DNA from: Streptomyces phaeofaciens
GTDB taxonomy: Bacteria > Actinomycetota > Actinomycetes > Streptomycetales > Streptomycetaceae
NCBI RefSeq assembly: GCF_014648915.1
Contig: NZ_BMSA01000002.1
Location: 1-64,000, forward strand
Reading direction: 5' to 3'
Length of the DNA: 64,000 nt
Shown here: piece after piece, positions 41,972 through 52,875 of the stretch
Position numbering within the stretch: position 1 is the first letter of the stretch
Layout: every line of letters begins with the position of its first letter
Position numbers and translations under genes: made by a program
Notes under the pieces: generated by a model
Told to the model about the DNA's origin: nothing
Databases searched by the model: none
What the model saw: only the letters and a program-made list of their open reading frames with translations

Positions 41972-42126
41972 TCCGCCTACCGGGTTAGCTGTCGGGTTCG
42001 GGCGGATGGTTCGGAAGGGTTGCCCTACGGCCCGTTCCCCGGAAAGGGGTCGGGCCGATTCACCCCAGAGTCTCGGTGGGTCCCCGGCTCCGGCTGCCGC
42101 GAAGGGGGCGTGCCGGACTCGGCGGA
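41972..42126 (-). promoter_or_regulatory. c-di-AMP riboswitch (ydaO/yuaA type)
   Basis: Read on the minus strand, the leader holds the characteristic ydaO elements: CCGCCGAGTCCGGCACG at the 5' side, GCAGCCGGAGCCGGGGACCC, CTGGGGTGAATCGG, and at the 3' side CCCGAACCCGACAGCTAACC followed by CGGTAGGCG. The outer helix forms between TCCGCC (42126-42121) and GGCGGA (41977-41972). In this class c-di-AMP binding turns expression off. The aptamer ends 21 bases before the TTG start, so the switch could end transcription or block the GGAAGGAG site. The call rests on memory of the consensus, not on a covariance-model search. Confidence 0.88.
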
Positions 42127-42178
42127 GGCCGCGCGGCCCGGCGAGGTTCGCCGGTGGAGGTCGTACGGCCTGCCCGGC

Positions 42179-42208
42179 ACGGTAGCCAACTCGTGTGGCG
42201 CGTGTGAA
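42179..42208 (-). promoter_or_regulatory. Promoter of the riboswitch-controlled NlpC/P60 gene
   Basis: On the minus strand, -35 TTCACA (42208-42203), an 18-base spacer and -10 TACCGT (42184-42179) predict transcription from about 42172, some 45 bases ahead of the aptamer. Confidence 0.5.
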
Positions 42209-42364
42209 GGTTGATGGGCGATATGCCCGATACATTTTCGTGACCTGGGCCAAACGCCGCCCGGCTGGTCACGTGTTGTGATAGGGCAGCCCCGGAAGGT
42301 GAGTGGCGGGATGTTTCGGGGACGGCGGCCGGTTGTCAGTGGCGCCCCCTAGACTCGGAGAGCG

Positions 42365-44860
<2,496 letters not shown>

Positions 44861-44869
44861 CCGAACGAA

Positions 44870-44900
44870 ATGAGCCCCCACCTCGACGGCGGGGGCTCAT
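44870..44900. terminator. Bidirectional terminator between pcrA and the M23 peptidase gene
   Basis: A perfect 10-bp stem ATGAGCCCCC / GGGGGCTCAT with an 11-base loop begins nine bases after the pcrA stop. On the minus strand it is followed by TTTCGTT and lies 11 bases past the stop of the convergent gene. Confidence 0.78.
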
Positions 44901-44911
44901 GAGGAAGGCGT

Positions 44912-46450
44912 CTATGTCGGGTCGAGCCCGTGGCTGCGCAGCCACGACAGCGGGTCTATGGCCGAACCGCCGGCCGGCCTGACCTCGAAGTGCAGGTGCG
45001 GGCCGGTGGAGTTGCCGGAGTTGCCGGAGTACGCGACCGGGTCGCCGGCCTTCACGGTCGTACCGGAGGCGACGCGGTAACTGGAGAGGTGGCAGTACCA
45101 GGTCTCCGTGCCGTCCTTCGCCGTCAGGATCAGCATGTTGCCGTAGGCGCTGTTCCACTGCGTCCGTACGGTGCCGTCGGTCGCCGCGACCACCGAGGTG
45201 CCGTAGGCCACCGGGAAGTCGATGCCGGTGTGCTGGGACATCCAGTTGATGCCGGCCTGGCCGAAGTAGGCGCTGAGCCCGCGCTGGGCGACCGGCAGGG
45301 CGTACTTGGGGCGCAGCCGCTCCTTGCGGGCGGCCTCGGCGGCCGCCTTCTTCTTCTCGGCCTCCTGCTGCGCCTTGAGGTCGATACGTTCCTGCGTGCG
45401 GCTGACCCGGTCGCCGAAGTCGTCGGCCTCGGCGCTCAGGGTTTCGAGCTGCGCGTCGAGTTTGTTGTTGGCGGCGGACGGCTTCACGGCCTGCGCGTCG
45501 GAGGCGGACGCCGTGGTGTCCTTGTCGTCACCGCTGTTCAGCGTGGAGACGGAGGCGGCGGCGATCCCGGCGACGCCCATCACACACACGGAGGGGACGG
45601 CCACGGTCAGCAGCGCGGAGCGCCGCGCGGGCGGCCGGCGGCGGGAGCGGCTCGCGTTGCGGGCGGCGGCGCGGGAGGAAGGTACCGGGGCGACCTCCTC
45701 CTGCTCGTCGAGGAGGGGCGGCTCGGAGAGGGCGGGCAGCTCGCCGGTGGCGGCCGACTCGCCGTCGTCCGAGGCGGGTTCGTCGTAGCCGACCTGCTCG
45801 AAGGTGGCGGTGGCCTGCTGGTCGAAGGGGACCTCGGCCGGCTGCTCGTACTCGTCGGCGGCACCGGCGGCCGTGGCGCTCTCGCCGCCGTCGGAGTTCC
45901 ACTGCGTGGCGTCGTACGCGCCCGTGTCGAAGGCCTGCGTGCCCCATTCCCAGTGCTGGGTCTGGTCGGCCGGGCCACTGGACGGGTCGGGCTGGAGCCA
46001 GGCGCTCGCGTCCCAGTGACCGCTGGTGTCGGTCGTCGTGCCCTGCGGCGGGATCACGGCCTGCTGCGGGACGTCGCCGGACCAGCCGGTCGTCTCGTAC
46101 GCGCCCGTGTCGTAGGCGGCGTGGTGCTGGGCCGCGTACGGGTCGTAGTTCAGGGTCTGGTGGCTGCCCGTGTCGGGGTTCTGGTGGCCGCCGGTGTTCC
46201 ACTGCGCGTGGTCGTACGAGCCGGTGGCGGAACCGTCGTCCGGGAGGCTGCCGAACAGGGGGTCGGCCGCGAACTGGCCGGTGGTGTGCGCCCCGGCGTG
46301 GAAGGTGCCGGTGCCATAGCCGTTGTCGTACGAAGTGAAGCCGTCGTACTGGGCTTCCGCTTGTGTGCCGTACGACGTGTAGGGCGCCGAGTCGGCGTCA
46401 GAAGCCGGGGTCGGGGTGGTCATGATCCCCGACGGGTGACGGTCGTTCAC
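44912..46450 (-). CDS. Membrane-anchored M23 (LytM-type) metallopeptidase
   Basis: A 512-residue cell-wall peptidase. The cytoplasmic N-terminal half (about 1-280) is disordered, rich in Tyr, Gly, Thr and Asp, and contains recurring DTGAY (AYDTGAYETTGW, AFDTGAYDATQW). A single transmembrane helix follows (TVAVPSVCVMGVAGIAAASV, about 300-320), then an external coiled coil (about 345-395; AEADDFGDRVSRTQERIDLK) and the M23 domain with the zinc ligands in HTGIDFPV (about 414) and HLHFEVRP (about 484). The topology, a coiled coil on a peptidase, resembles EnvC/NlpD-type regulators, but the zinc motifs are intact. The GTG at 46450 is used; ATG at 46423 is possible. It follows the lipase gene on the same strand. 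Confidence 0.9.
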   Translation of the reverse strand: MNDRHPSGIMTTPTPASDADSAPYTSYGTQAEAQYDGFTSYDNGYGTGTFHAGAHTTGQFAADPLFGSLPDDGSATGSYDHAQWNTGGHQNPDTGSHQTLNYDPYAAQHHAAYDTGAYETTGWSGDVPQQAVIPPQGTTTDTSGHWDASAWLQPDPSSGPADQTQHWEWGTQAFDTGAYDATQWNSDGGESATAAGAADEYEQPAEVPFDQQATATFEQVGYDEPASDDGESAATGELPALSEPPLLDEQEEVAPVPSSRAAARNASRSRRRPPARRSALLTVAVPSVCVMGVAGIAAASVSTLNSGDDKDTTASASDAQAVKPSAANNKLDAQLETLSAEADDFGDRVSRTQERIDLKAQQEAEKKKAAAEAARKERLRPKYALPVAQRGLSAYFGQAGINWMSQHTGIDFPVAYGTSVVAATDGTVRTQWNSAYGNMLILTAKDGTETWYCHLSSYRVASGTTVKAGDPVAYSGNSGNSTGPHLHFEVRPAGGSAIDPLSWLRSHGLDPT

Positions 46451-46643
46451 CAACTTCTCTTTCGCCGACAACAGGGGCTGCCAGAGCAGTGCGGCGACTG
46501 TACCCGTCGGTATGCGGGCACGACAATCTTCCGCAGGTTTCGTGCCCGAGGGAAAGGGGCATTCGGCCCTGTTTCGGGGAAGGGCGGGCACGGGTTTTGG
46601 CTCTATGTTCGAAGAGTGTTCGACGTTGGAGGGGTCGGGACCG

Positions 46644-47528
46644 TCACGCGACCGTCAGACCGCCCGCGGACGGGGCCGTCGCCGCGTCCTCCGGAGCGGC
46701 GTCGAGGGCCTGTCGTATGCCCGCCGCGACCGCCGGATGGACCGGCAGGGCGAGATGTCCGATACCGGTCACCGGGATGTTCTGCGCCAGCAGGTCGGGG
46801 TGGTCGATCCGGGCGGTCTCCAGCGGGTCCATCACATGGTCGAGGTCGCTCCAGAAGCTGACGAAACGCGTACGGCAGCCGGGCGCGGGCCGGGACAGCT
46901 CCTCGATGACCGCCGAGCCGGGACGCATCTGGCGCACGATCGGATGCGCGTTCGCCAGCGGCACCACCCGGGTGCCGGAGTGCGGGGTACCGAGAGTGAC
47001 CAGCGTCCGCACCCGCACGTCACCGCCCAGCCGCTGCGCGTAGTAGCGGGCGATCAGGCCGCCGAGGCTGTGCCCGACCACATCCACCCGGCTGCTGCCG
47101 GTGCGCGCACAGATCTCCTCGATGTGCCGGCCGAGCAGCTCGGCCGCGGTGCGGATGTCGCAGGTCAACGGGGAGTAGTTGAGCGACTCCACCCGATGCC
47201 TGCCGTGCTGGGCGAGGCTGCGGCGCAGCAGCACGAACACGGAGCGGTTGTCGATGAAACCGTGCAGGAGGACCACCGGGGGCGGGGCCTGCGTCGGCAG
47301 CCGGGCCGGATCGTCGCCGCCCTCGCCCGCGGGGAGCGCGGCCCGGCGCTCCTGGGCGATGCCGGACGGATAGAGGAGGAGGTGACCGGCCAGGATCGCG
47401 ATCTCCAGGGCCGTCGCCTTCAGCAGCGCCGCGGAGAGCCCGGCCAGTCTGCCCGGCGCGGCCGGCAGGCTCGGCATCAGTCGCTGACACAACGGGAGAA
47501 AGGGCTCCAGCGCCCGGGTGACCTGCAT
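46644..47528 (-). CDS. Alpha/beta-hydrolase lipase (esterase/lipase family)
   Basis: A 294-residue alpha/beta hydrolase. The oxyanion region is VVLLHGFIDNRSVF (about 85-98), the nucleophile elbow is VVGHSLGGLIARYY (Ser about 153), and the likely catalytic acid and His lie in PLETARIDHPD and GIGHLALPVHP near the C-terminus. An amphipathic or hydrophobic N-terminal stretch (LLKATALEIAILAGHLLLYP, about 35-54) may act as an uncleaved anchor or signal. The ATG at 47528 has a perfect AGGAGG six bases upstream. It is probably a secreted or membrane-associated triacylglycerol lipase or esterase; the substrate is not proven. Confidence 0.9.
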   Translation of the reverse strand: MQVTRALEPFLPLCQRLMPSLPAAPGRLAGLSAALLKATALEIAILAGHLLLYPSGIAQERRAALPAGEGGDDPARLPTQAPPPVVLLHGFIDNRSVFVLLRRSLAQHGRHRVESLNYSPLTCDIRTAAELLGRHIEEICARTGSSRVDVVGHSLGGLIARYYAQRLGGDVRVRTLVTLGTPHSGTRVVPLANAHPIVRQMRPGSAVIEELSRPAPGCRTRFVSFWSDLDHVMDPLETARIDHPDLLAQNIPVTGIGHLALPVHPAVAAGIRQALDAAPEDAATAPSAGGLTVA

Positions 47529-47760
47529 GGCCGACCTCCTGTCGGCACACGGACGACAGCTCCGTCCCCCGTGTGCCCTCGTGGAAGTCGCGGCCGAGGC
47601 CGGCCCGGGCACGACCGACGTCCGTGGAGCGAGCCCGGTGGGTGACGGGCGCCGGACGTGCGCACCCCTTGCACCGTCGACGTGACGAGGGTCCCTGGCG
47701 ACCGGGCTCCCCGCCGTCGTGCCTTGCCTGCCCTGCGTACCGATCGTGCCTGTACCGATG

Positions 47761-47805
47761 CGCCGTACCGCCGCGGCGCGCGGCCTGCGGCGCGGCGGTA
47801 CGGCG
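47761..47805. repeat. Perfect 15-bp inverted repeat in the lipase/icmB divergent gap
   Basis: CGCCGTACCGCCGCG (47761-47775) and its exact complement (47791-47805) flank 15 GC-rich bases. It lies in the 490-base gap 47529-48018 between divergent genes, which otherwise shows no gene. A cobalamin riboswitch was considered for icmB, but the B12 box is absent. Confidence 0.7.
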
Positions 47806-48018
47806 ACCTCGTGCGGCTCCCGTGTGCGGCCGCTCCTCCGTGGCGCGGGGGAGCAGTGCGCGGTGAAGTTGTCCCAACGTGTGATTTCCCCCTCGGTCCG
47901 CACCATGAAACTGCCGGTTGCGGGATGCTGGAGATAACGTTCGTTCACTTCCCCGGGCGATGTGGCGCGGGGTGGCCTGGCCATCGAGGATGGACGGAGT
48001 CGGTTCATGGAGGCAGTG

Positions 48019-48435
<417 letters not shown>

Positions 48436-48484
48436 GGCCTCTCTTTCGGATCTTGCCGGGGTCGTGGGGTTCTGGCCCTAGGTC

Positions 48485-50443
48485 CTAGGCGGACGCTCGG
48501 TGCGGCGGGTCGTCCGGAGCGACCGTCGCCGACGCACGGAACGGGGCGCCCGGGGCGACCGACCCGGGGGGCGCCGGCTCTGGGGGTGCTGCTCCCGGGG
48601 GCGATGTCCCCGGGGACGACGGTCTCGGACGGCCGCTCGGCGCCGAGGGCGCTCTGTCGTTCGGTGCGGCCGACGGTGCCCCGTCGTGCGGTGCGGCCGA
48701 CAGCGTTCCGTGCTCGAACACCGGACGGGGCGACGGTTCGTCGCCGCCCAGTTCCTGTGTCATCACCGCGCGCAGCCGCAGCGTCGACCCCAGCCGCTGG
48801 AACGCCTCCGCCCAGTAGCTGCCGGCGCCCGGTGACGCGTCCTCCGGCTCGTCCGGCACGGCCAGCAGGCCGTCCAGCCGGGCCGCTTCCGACGGGTCGA
48901 GACAGCGTTCGGCCAGGCCCATCACCCCGCTGAAGCTCCAGGGATAGCTGCCCGCGTCCCGCGCGATGTTGAGCGCGTCCACCACCGCCCGGCCGAGCGG
49001 CGCCGCCCACGGCACCGCGCACACCCCCAGCAGCTGGAACGCCTCCGACAGACCGTGCGCCGCGATGAAACCGGCCACCCACGCGGCCCGCTCACCCACC
49101 GGCAGCGTGCCCAGCAGCTTCGCCCGCTCGGCGAGCGAGACAGCGCCGGGACCGCCCGCCCCGGGCGCCGACGGCGTCCCGAGCAGCGCGCGCGCCCAGG
49201 TGGCGTCCCGCTGCCGGACGGCCGCCCTGCACCACGCCGCGTGCAGCTCGCCCAGCCAGTCGTCCGCCACCGGCAGCGCCAGGATCTCCCGCGGCGTACG
49301 GCCGCCCAGCCGCGCCGGCCAAGCGGCGAGCGGCGCCGACTCCACCAACTGCCCGAACCACCACGACCGTTCGCCGCGACCGGCCGGCGCCTTGGGGGCC
49401 ACGCCGTCGCGCTCCATGGCCGCGTCGCACTCGTGGGGCGCCTCCACCACGATCGTTGGCGTGTCCCGCGTGCGGTCGACGGCCACGCAGGCACCGGCCC
49501 GGACCGCCATCCGCGACGCGAGCGCCGATCCCGGCAGCGCCGACAGCAGCTCCGCCGCCGTCGCCCGTACGGTGCGGCTGCGGTCGGTCAGCGCCTGCTC
49601 CAGGAACGGCTCGTCCCGCGCGCCGAGGCCGGTGCGCAGCGAGTCGAGGAACATCAGCCGGTCCTCGGCGCGCTCGGTCGGCCAGGTGGCGGCGAGCAGC
49701 TCGCGCGCGGCGTCCGGGTCGCGGGACCGCAGCGACGCCAGGAGGGCGACCCGCTCGGCGAACAGGCCCTCCTGCCAGAGCTTCTCGATCCGGTCGGTCT
49801 CCTCCGGGTGCGGCAGTGCGCCGTCCGCGCCCGGCGCGGCACGCAGGACGAACCGCCAGTCCTGGTTCAGCCGGGCCAGCCACAGGGCGCGCGGGCCCGC
49901 GAACTCCAGTGCCGCCGGACGCAGGTCCGTACGCGCGCGTGCCGCGTCCAGCAGCGCGGGCAGGGACTCGGAGGGCGGCGCGAATCCGCGTGTGTTCGCC
50001 GCCTGGAGCCACTGCGGCAGCAGCTCCATGAGGTCCGGCGCGGTGCCTCTGCGGCCGGCTCCACCGGTGCCGGGACGGTCGGCCAGCAGCAGCGCGAGTC
50101 TGCGGGCGGCGGCCGGAGGCAGAACCGGGCGCGGATCGGCGGGGGCCGGCTCCGGGCGCGGCGCGGCCCGTCCCGGCCGCCGCCCGGCCCGTCGGCGTAC
50201 GGTCTCGGCGGCGGCCGCGTCCAGCAGGGCGGCCGGCGCCGCCCGGCCGGGCGTGGCTCCCGGGGGCGTACGGCGGTCCGTGCCGAGGAGGGCGGCGGTG
50301 AGCAACTCGTCCCAGGGGGTGGGGGTGGCGGCGGGTGCCGGAGCCGTGGGGGCGGGAGCGGTGGTGGTGGGGGCGGTGGTGGCTGGGGCGGTCGGTGCCG
50401 GATTCGTGGGTGCCGGATTCGTCGGTGTCGGGGTGGTGTTCAT
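48485..50443 (-). CDS. DUF5691 family protein
   Basis: A 652-residue, helix-rich cytoplasmic protein. Residues 1-40 are a Thr/Pro/Ala repeat (TPTPTNPAPTNPAPTAP). The body (about 45-560) begins WDELLTAALLGTDRRTPP and contains paired-helix stretches (ERVALLASLRSRDPDAAREL, RTVRATAAELLSALPGSALA) that look like HEAT-type repeats. The C-terminal 90 residues are disordered Ser/Pro/Ala. It is always found, as far as I recall, next to SWIM, MoxR and VWA genes. It lies 20 bases downstream of the SWIM-family gene, and an upstream GTG (50467) overlaps that gene's stop; ATG at 50443 is preferred because GAGGGG lies six bases before it. Function unknown. Confidence 0.88.
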   Translation of the reverse strand: MNTTPTPTNPAPTNPAPTAPATTAPTTTAPAPTAPAPAATPTPWDELLTAALLGTDRRTPPGATPGRAAPAALLDAAAAETVRRRAGRRPGRAAPRPEPAPADPRPVLPPAAARRLALLLADRPGTGGAGRRGTAPDLMELLPQWLQAANTRGFAPPSESLPALLDAARARTDLRPAALEFAGPRALWLARLNQDWRFVLRAAPGADGALPHPEETDRIEKLWQEGLFAERVALLASLRSRDPDAARELLAATWPTERAEDRLMFLDSLRTGLGARDEPFLEQALTDRSRTVRATAAELLSALPGSALASRMAVRAGACVAVDRTRDTPTIVVEAPHECDAAMERDGVAPKAPAGRGERSWWFGQLVESAPLAAWPARLGGRTPREILALPVADDWLGELHAAWCRAAVRQRDATWARALLGTPSAPGAGGPGAVSLAERAKLLGTLPVGERAAWVAGFIAAHGLSEAFQLLGVCAVPWAAPLGRAVVDALNIARDAGSYPWSFSGVMGLAERCLDPSEAARLDGLLAVPDEPEDASPGAGSYWAEAFQRLGSTLRLRAVMTQELGGDEPSPRPVFEHGTLSAAPHDGAPSAAPNDRAPSAPSGRPRPSSPGTSPPGAAPPEPAPPGSVAPGAPFRASATVAPDDPPHRASA

Positions 50444-50463
50444 GCGGGTCCCCTCCGTGGCGT

Positions 50464-51462
50464 TCACAGGCGTACCGCCTCTCCGGCCCCGGGCGGCCAG
50501 GCCGTCAGGGGGGTGAAACCCCGGTGGCCGCACTCGCCGAAGACCTTGACGGGGGCGCCGCCGGAGAGGGCGACCAGCCGCCACAGGGCGGAGCGGCCGG
50601 CCGCACCGAGGGTGAGGGGCAGGGCGGTGTCACCGTGGGCGTCGGCCAGCTGCCAGGTGTCGCCCTCCGGGGTCGGGACGACGTCGTCCAGGGTCACCGG
50701 GACGGACTCCTGCCAGGGGTCGTCGCGCAGCGCCTCGCCGTAACGGGCGGCCGCCTCGGTCGGCGTCAAACCCGGTGGACGGGACATGGTCGGCGCGGGC
50801 GGGGCGAACCGCTCGCCCAGCGAGGCCCGTTGCCGTCCGGCGCCCGGGTGCGCGGACAGCTCCGCGTCCAGGACCAGGCCGACCGGCAGGGCGAGGTCGG
50901 GGGCGCGGCCCGCGGGGCCGTAGGAGAGGACGAGGGAGGTGCGCCCCGAGGCCAGGCCGTGGAGCCAGATGCGACGGGTCGTCAGCTTCGGGTCCGACGC
51001 GTCGTACTGGGCGAGAACGAGCCAGTGGTCGCGTGTCGGCGGGCCGGCCGGTGTCGACGGCAGGCCGACACGGGTGCGGACCGTGGCCGCCAGGGCGTGC
51101 GGCAGCCGCTCGCGATGCAGCCAGCCCTGGTCGAGGAGATGGAGCAGCGCGCACTCCTCCAGCAGACGCGTCGGCCAGTCGGGGCCGGACCCCGGCAGCG
51201 AGCCCAATTCCCGCACGCGTGAGGCCAGTCCGGGGGCCTGGGCGTCGACCATGCGGGCGGCCGTCTCCTCCCACAGCCCGTGTCCCGCCTGCTCGGCCGC
51301 GGCCAGGCCGGAACGCAGCAGGTCGGCCAGGCGGTGCTCGAGCTCCGTCGCCCCCGCCGTGATCCGCTCGGCGCGCCGCTCCGCTCTTCTGCGCGCCGCC
51401 TCCGGATCGACCGGACCCGAACTCCCGGCCGCTTCCTCCCCCTTCACTCCCTTCCCGGTCAC
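50464..51462 (-). CDS. SWIM-family protein lacking the SWIM finger (C-terminal part)
   Basis: A 332-residue protein matching the helical C-terminal part of Streptomyces SWIM zinc-finger proteins (recalled, not searched), from EAARRRAERRAERITAGATE to the end. The SWIM motif CxC...CxH is absent: no Cys pair occurs anywhere in this frame upstream of residue 100. The GTG at 51462 has GGAGGGGGG closely upstream and could serve as the start of a shortened protein. Upstream DNA encodes what look like remnants of the original N-terminus in two frames (see 51463-51599). The domain order before and the downstream DUF5691 and divergent MoxR genes support family membership. Whether the short protein is functional is unknown. 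Confidence 0.7.
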   Translation of the reverse strand: MTGKGVKGEEAAGSSGPVDPEAARRRAERRAERITAGATELEHRLADLLRSGLAAAEQAGHGLWEETAARMVDAQAPGLASRVRELGSLPGSGPDWPTRLLEECALLHLLDQGWLHRERLPHALAATVRTRVGLPSTPAGPPTRDHWLVLAQYDASDPKLTTRRIWLHGLASGRTSLVLSYGPAGRAPDLALPVGLVLDAELSAHPGAGRQRASLGERFAPPAPTMSRPPGLTPTEAAARYGEALRDDPWQESVPVTLDDVVPTPEGDTWQLADAHGDTALPLTLGAAGRSALWRLVALSGGAPVKVFGECGHRGFTPLTAWPPGAGEAVRL

Positions 51463-51599
51463 ACCGCCCCCCTCCCGCGAACGGCCCGCACCGGACCACG
51501 GCCCGGCCGCGCCGAGTTTGCTTCCCGCTTTGCGTGACACGGAGTCAGGCGCCGGGCCAGCACCCGGTCCGCCGTCCGGCGCACCTCCTGCTGAGTCAT
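51463..51599 (-). pseudogene. Frameshifted N-terminal remnant of the SWIM-family gene
   Basis: The ATG at 51599 opens MTQQEVRRTADRVLA, the usual family N-terminus, then leaves frame at about 51550; the expected continuation APDSVSRKAGSKLGAAGPW is found in the other frame, which joins the downstream part. The segment that should then carry the SWIM finger (about 60-90 residues) is missing. One base lost plus an internal deletion would explain this. A sequencing error could account for the frameshift but not for the missing finger. Confidence 0.6.
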
Positions 51600-51744
51600 G
51601 ACATCGAAGGTAGATCCTCCCACTGACAATCGGTCCGGTGAGCACCCTCGCCGAGGCATTTCCGCAGGTCAGATCGCGTTGTCAGTGGCGTGGTGCACGG
51701 TGGACACCAGATCCGAACCGGCCGAGCTGGAGGGGACCTCAGCC

Positions 51745-52875
51745 ATGTCCGTGTCCGTAGACCCGTTGTTTCCCGAACCCGCTCAGCAGCAGTCCGCGCA
51801 GCCGTTGCGACCGCATGCCGAGCACGCCTTCGCCACCGAACTCACCGCGCTCGCCGCCCAGGACGACCGGCCGCGCCCGGCCCGCTGGAAGCTGTCGCCG
51901 TGGGCCGTCGCCACCTACCTCCTCGGCGGCACCCTGCCCGACGGCACGGTGATCACACCGAAGTACGTGGGCCCGCGCCGCATCGTCGAGGTCGCCGTCA
52001 CCACCCTCGCCACCGACCGCGCCCTGCTGCTCCTCGGCGTGCCCGGCACCGCCAAGACCTGGGTCTCCGAACACCTTGCCGCGGCGGTCAGCGGCGACTC
52101 GACCCTGCTCGTGCAGGGCACGGCCGGCACCCCGGAGGAGGCCATCCGCTACGGCTGGAACTACGCGCAGCTGCTGGCGAACGGCCCGAGCAGGGCCGCC
52201 CTCGTCCCCAGCCCGGTCATGCGGGCCATGACGGAGGGCAGGACGGTCCGGGTCGAGGAGCTGACCCGCATTCCGGCGGACGTCCAGGACAGCCTCATCA
52301 CCATCCTCTCGGAGAAGACGCTGCCCGTACCGGAGCTGGGTGAGGAGGTGCAGGCGGTCCGCGGTTTCAACCTCGTCGCCACCGCCAACGACCGTGACCG
52401 CGGGGTCAACGAGCTGTCCAGCGCCCTGCGCCGCCGCTTCAACACGGTGGTGCTGCCGCTGCCGGAGAGCGTCGAGGCCGAGGTCGGCATCGTCGCCCGC
52501 CGTGTCGACCAGATCGGCCGCTCCCTCGACCTGCCGGCCGCACCCGACGGCGTCGACGAGATCCGCCGCGTGGTGACCGTCTTCCGGGAACTGCGCGACG
52601 GCATCACCTCCGACGGCCGGACGAAGGTGAAGTCGCCCAGCGGCACGCTGTCCACCGCCGAGGCCATCTCCGTCGTCACCGGCGGCCTCGCGCTCGCCGC
52701 GCACTTCGGCGACGGCGTGCTGCGGGCGGGCGATGTCGCCGCGGGGATCCTCGGCGCGGTCGTCCGCGATCCGGCGGCGGACCGGGTGGTCTGGCAGGAG
52801 TACCTGGAAGCGGTGGTCCGCGAGCGCCACGGATGGACGGACTTCTACCGGGCCTGCCGCGAGGTGAGCGGGTGA
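51745..52875 (+). CDS. MoxR-type AAA+ ATPase (YehL-like)
   Basis: A 376-residue AAA+ ATPase. Walker A is GVPGTAKTWV (about 98-107), the Walker B-like strand ends in VRVEELTRIPADVQDSL (about 166-182), sensor 1 is NLVATANDRDRG (about 209-220) and the arginine-finger region is LSSALRRRFNTVVLPLPE. MoxR proteins act as chaperones that load or remodel partners carrying VWA domains. The gene is followed by DUF5682 (GTGA overlap) and VWA (ATGA overlap) genes, a translationally coupled trio that parallels E. coli yehL-yehM-yehP. It is divergent from the SWIM/DUF5691 pair. The ATG at 51745 is the family start; its ribosome site (GGAGGGG) is nine bases away. Confidence 0.92.
   Translation: MSVSVDPLFPEPAQQQSAQPLRPHAEHAFATELTALAAQDDRPRPARWKLSPWAVATYLLGGTLPDGTVITPKYVGPRRIVEVAVTTLATDRALLLLGVPGTAKTWVSEHLAAAVSGDSTLLVQGTAGTPEEAIRYGWNYAQLLANGPSRAALVPSPVMRAMTEGRTVRVEELTRIPADVQDSLITILSEKTLPVPELGEEVQAVRGFNLVATANDRDRGVNELSSALRRRFNTVVLPLPESVEAEVGIVARRVDQIGRSLDLPAAPDGVDEIRRVVTVFRELRDGITSDGRTKVKSPSGTLSTAEAISVVTGGLALAAHFGDGVLRAGDVAAGILGAVVRDPAADRVVWQEYLEAVVRERHGWTDFYRACREVSG

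Noticed and set aside
47529..48018. Cobalamin riboswitch ahead of icmB
   Set aside because: icmB uses B12, but no B12 box is present in the leader; the only structure is a simple inverted repeat.
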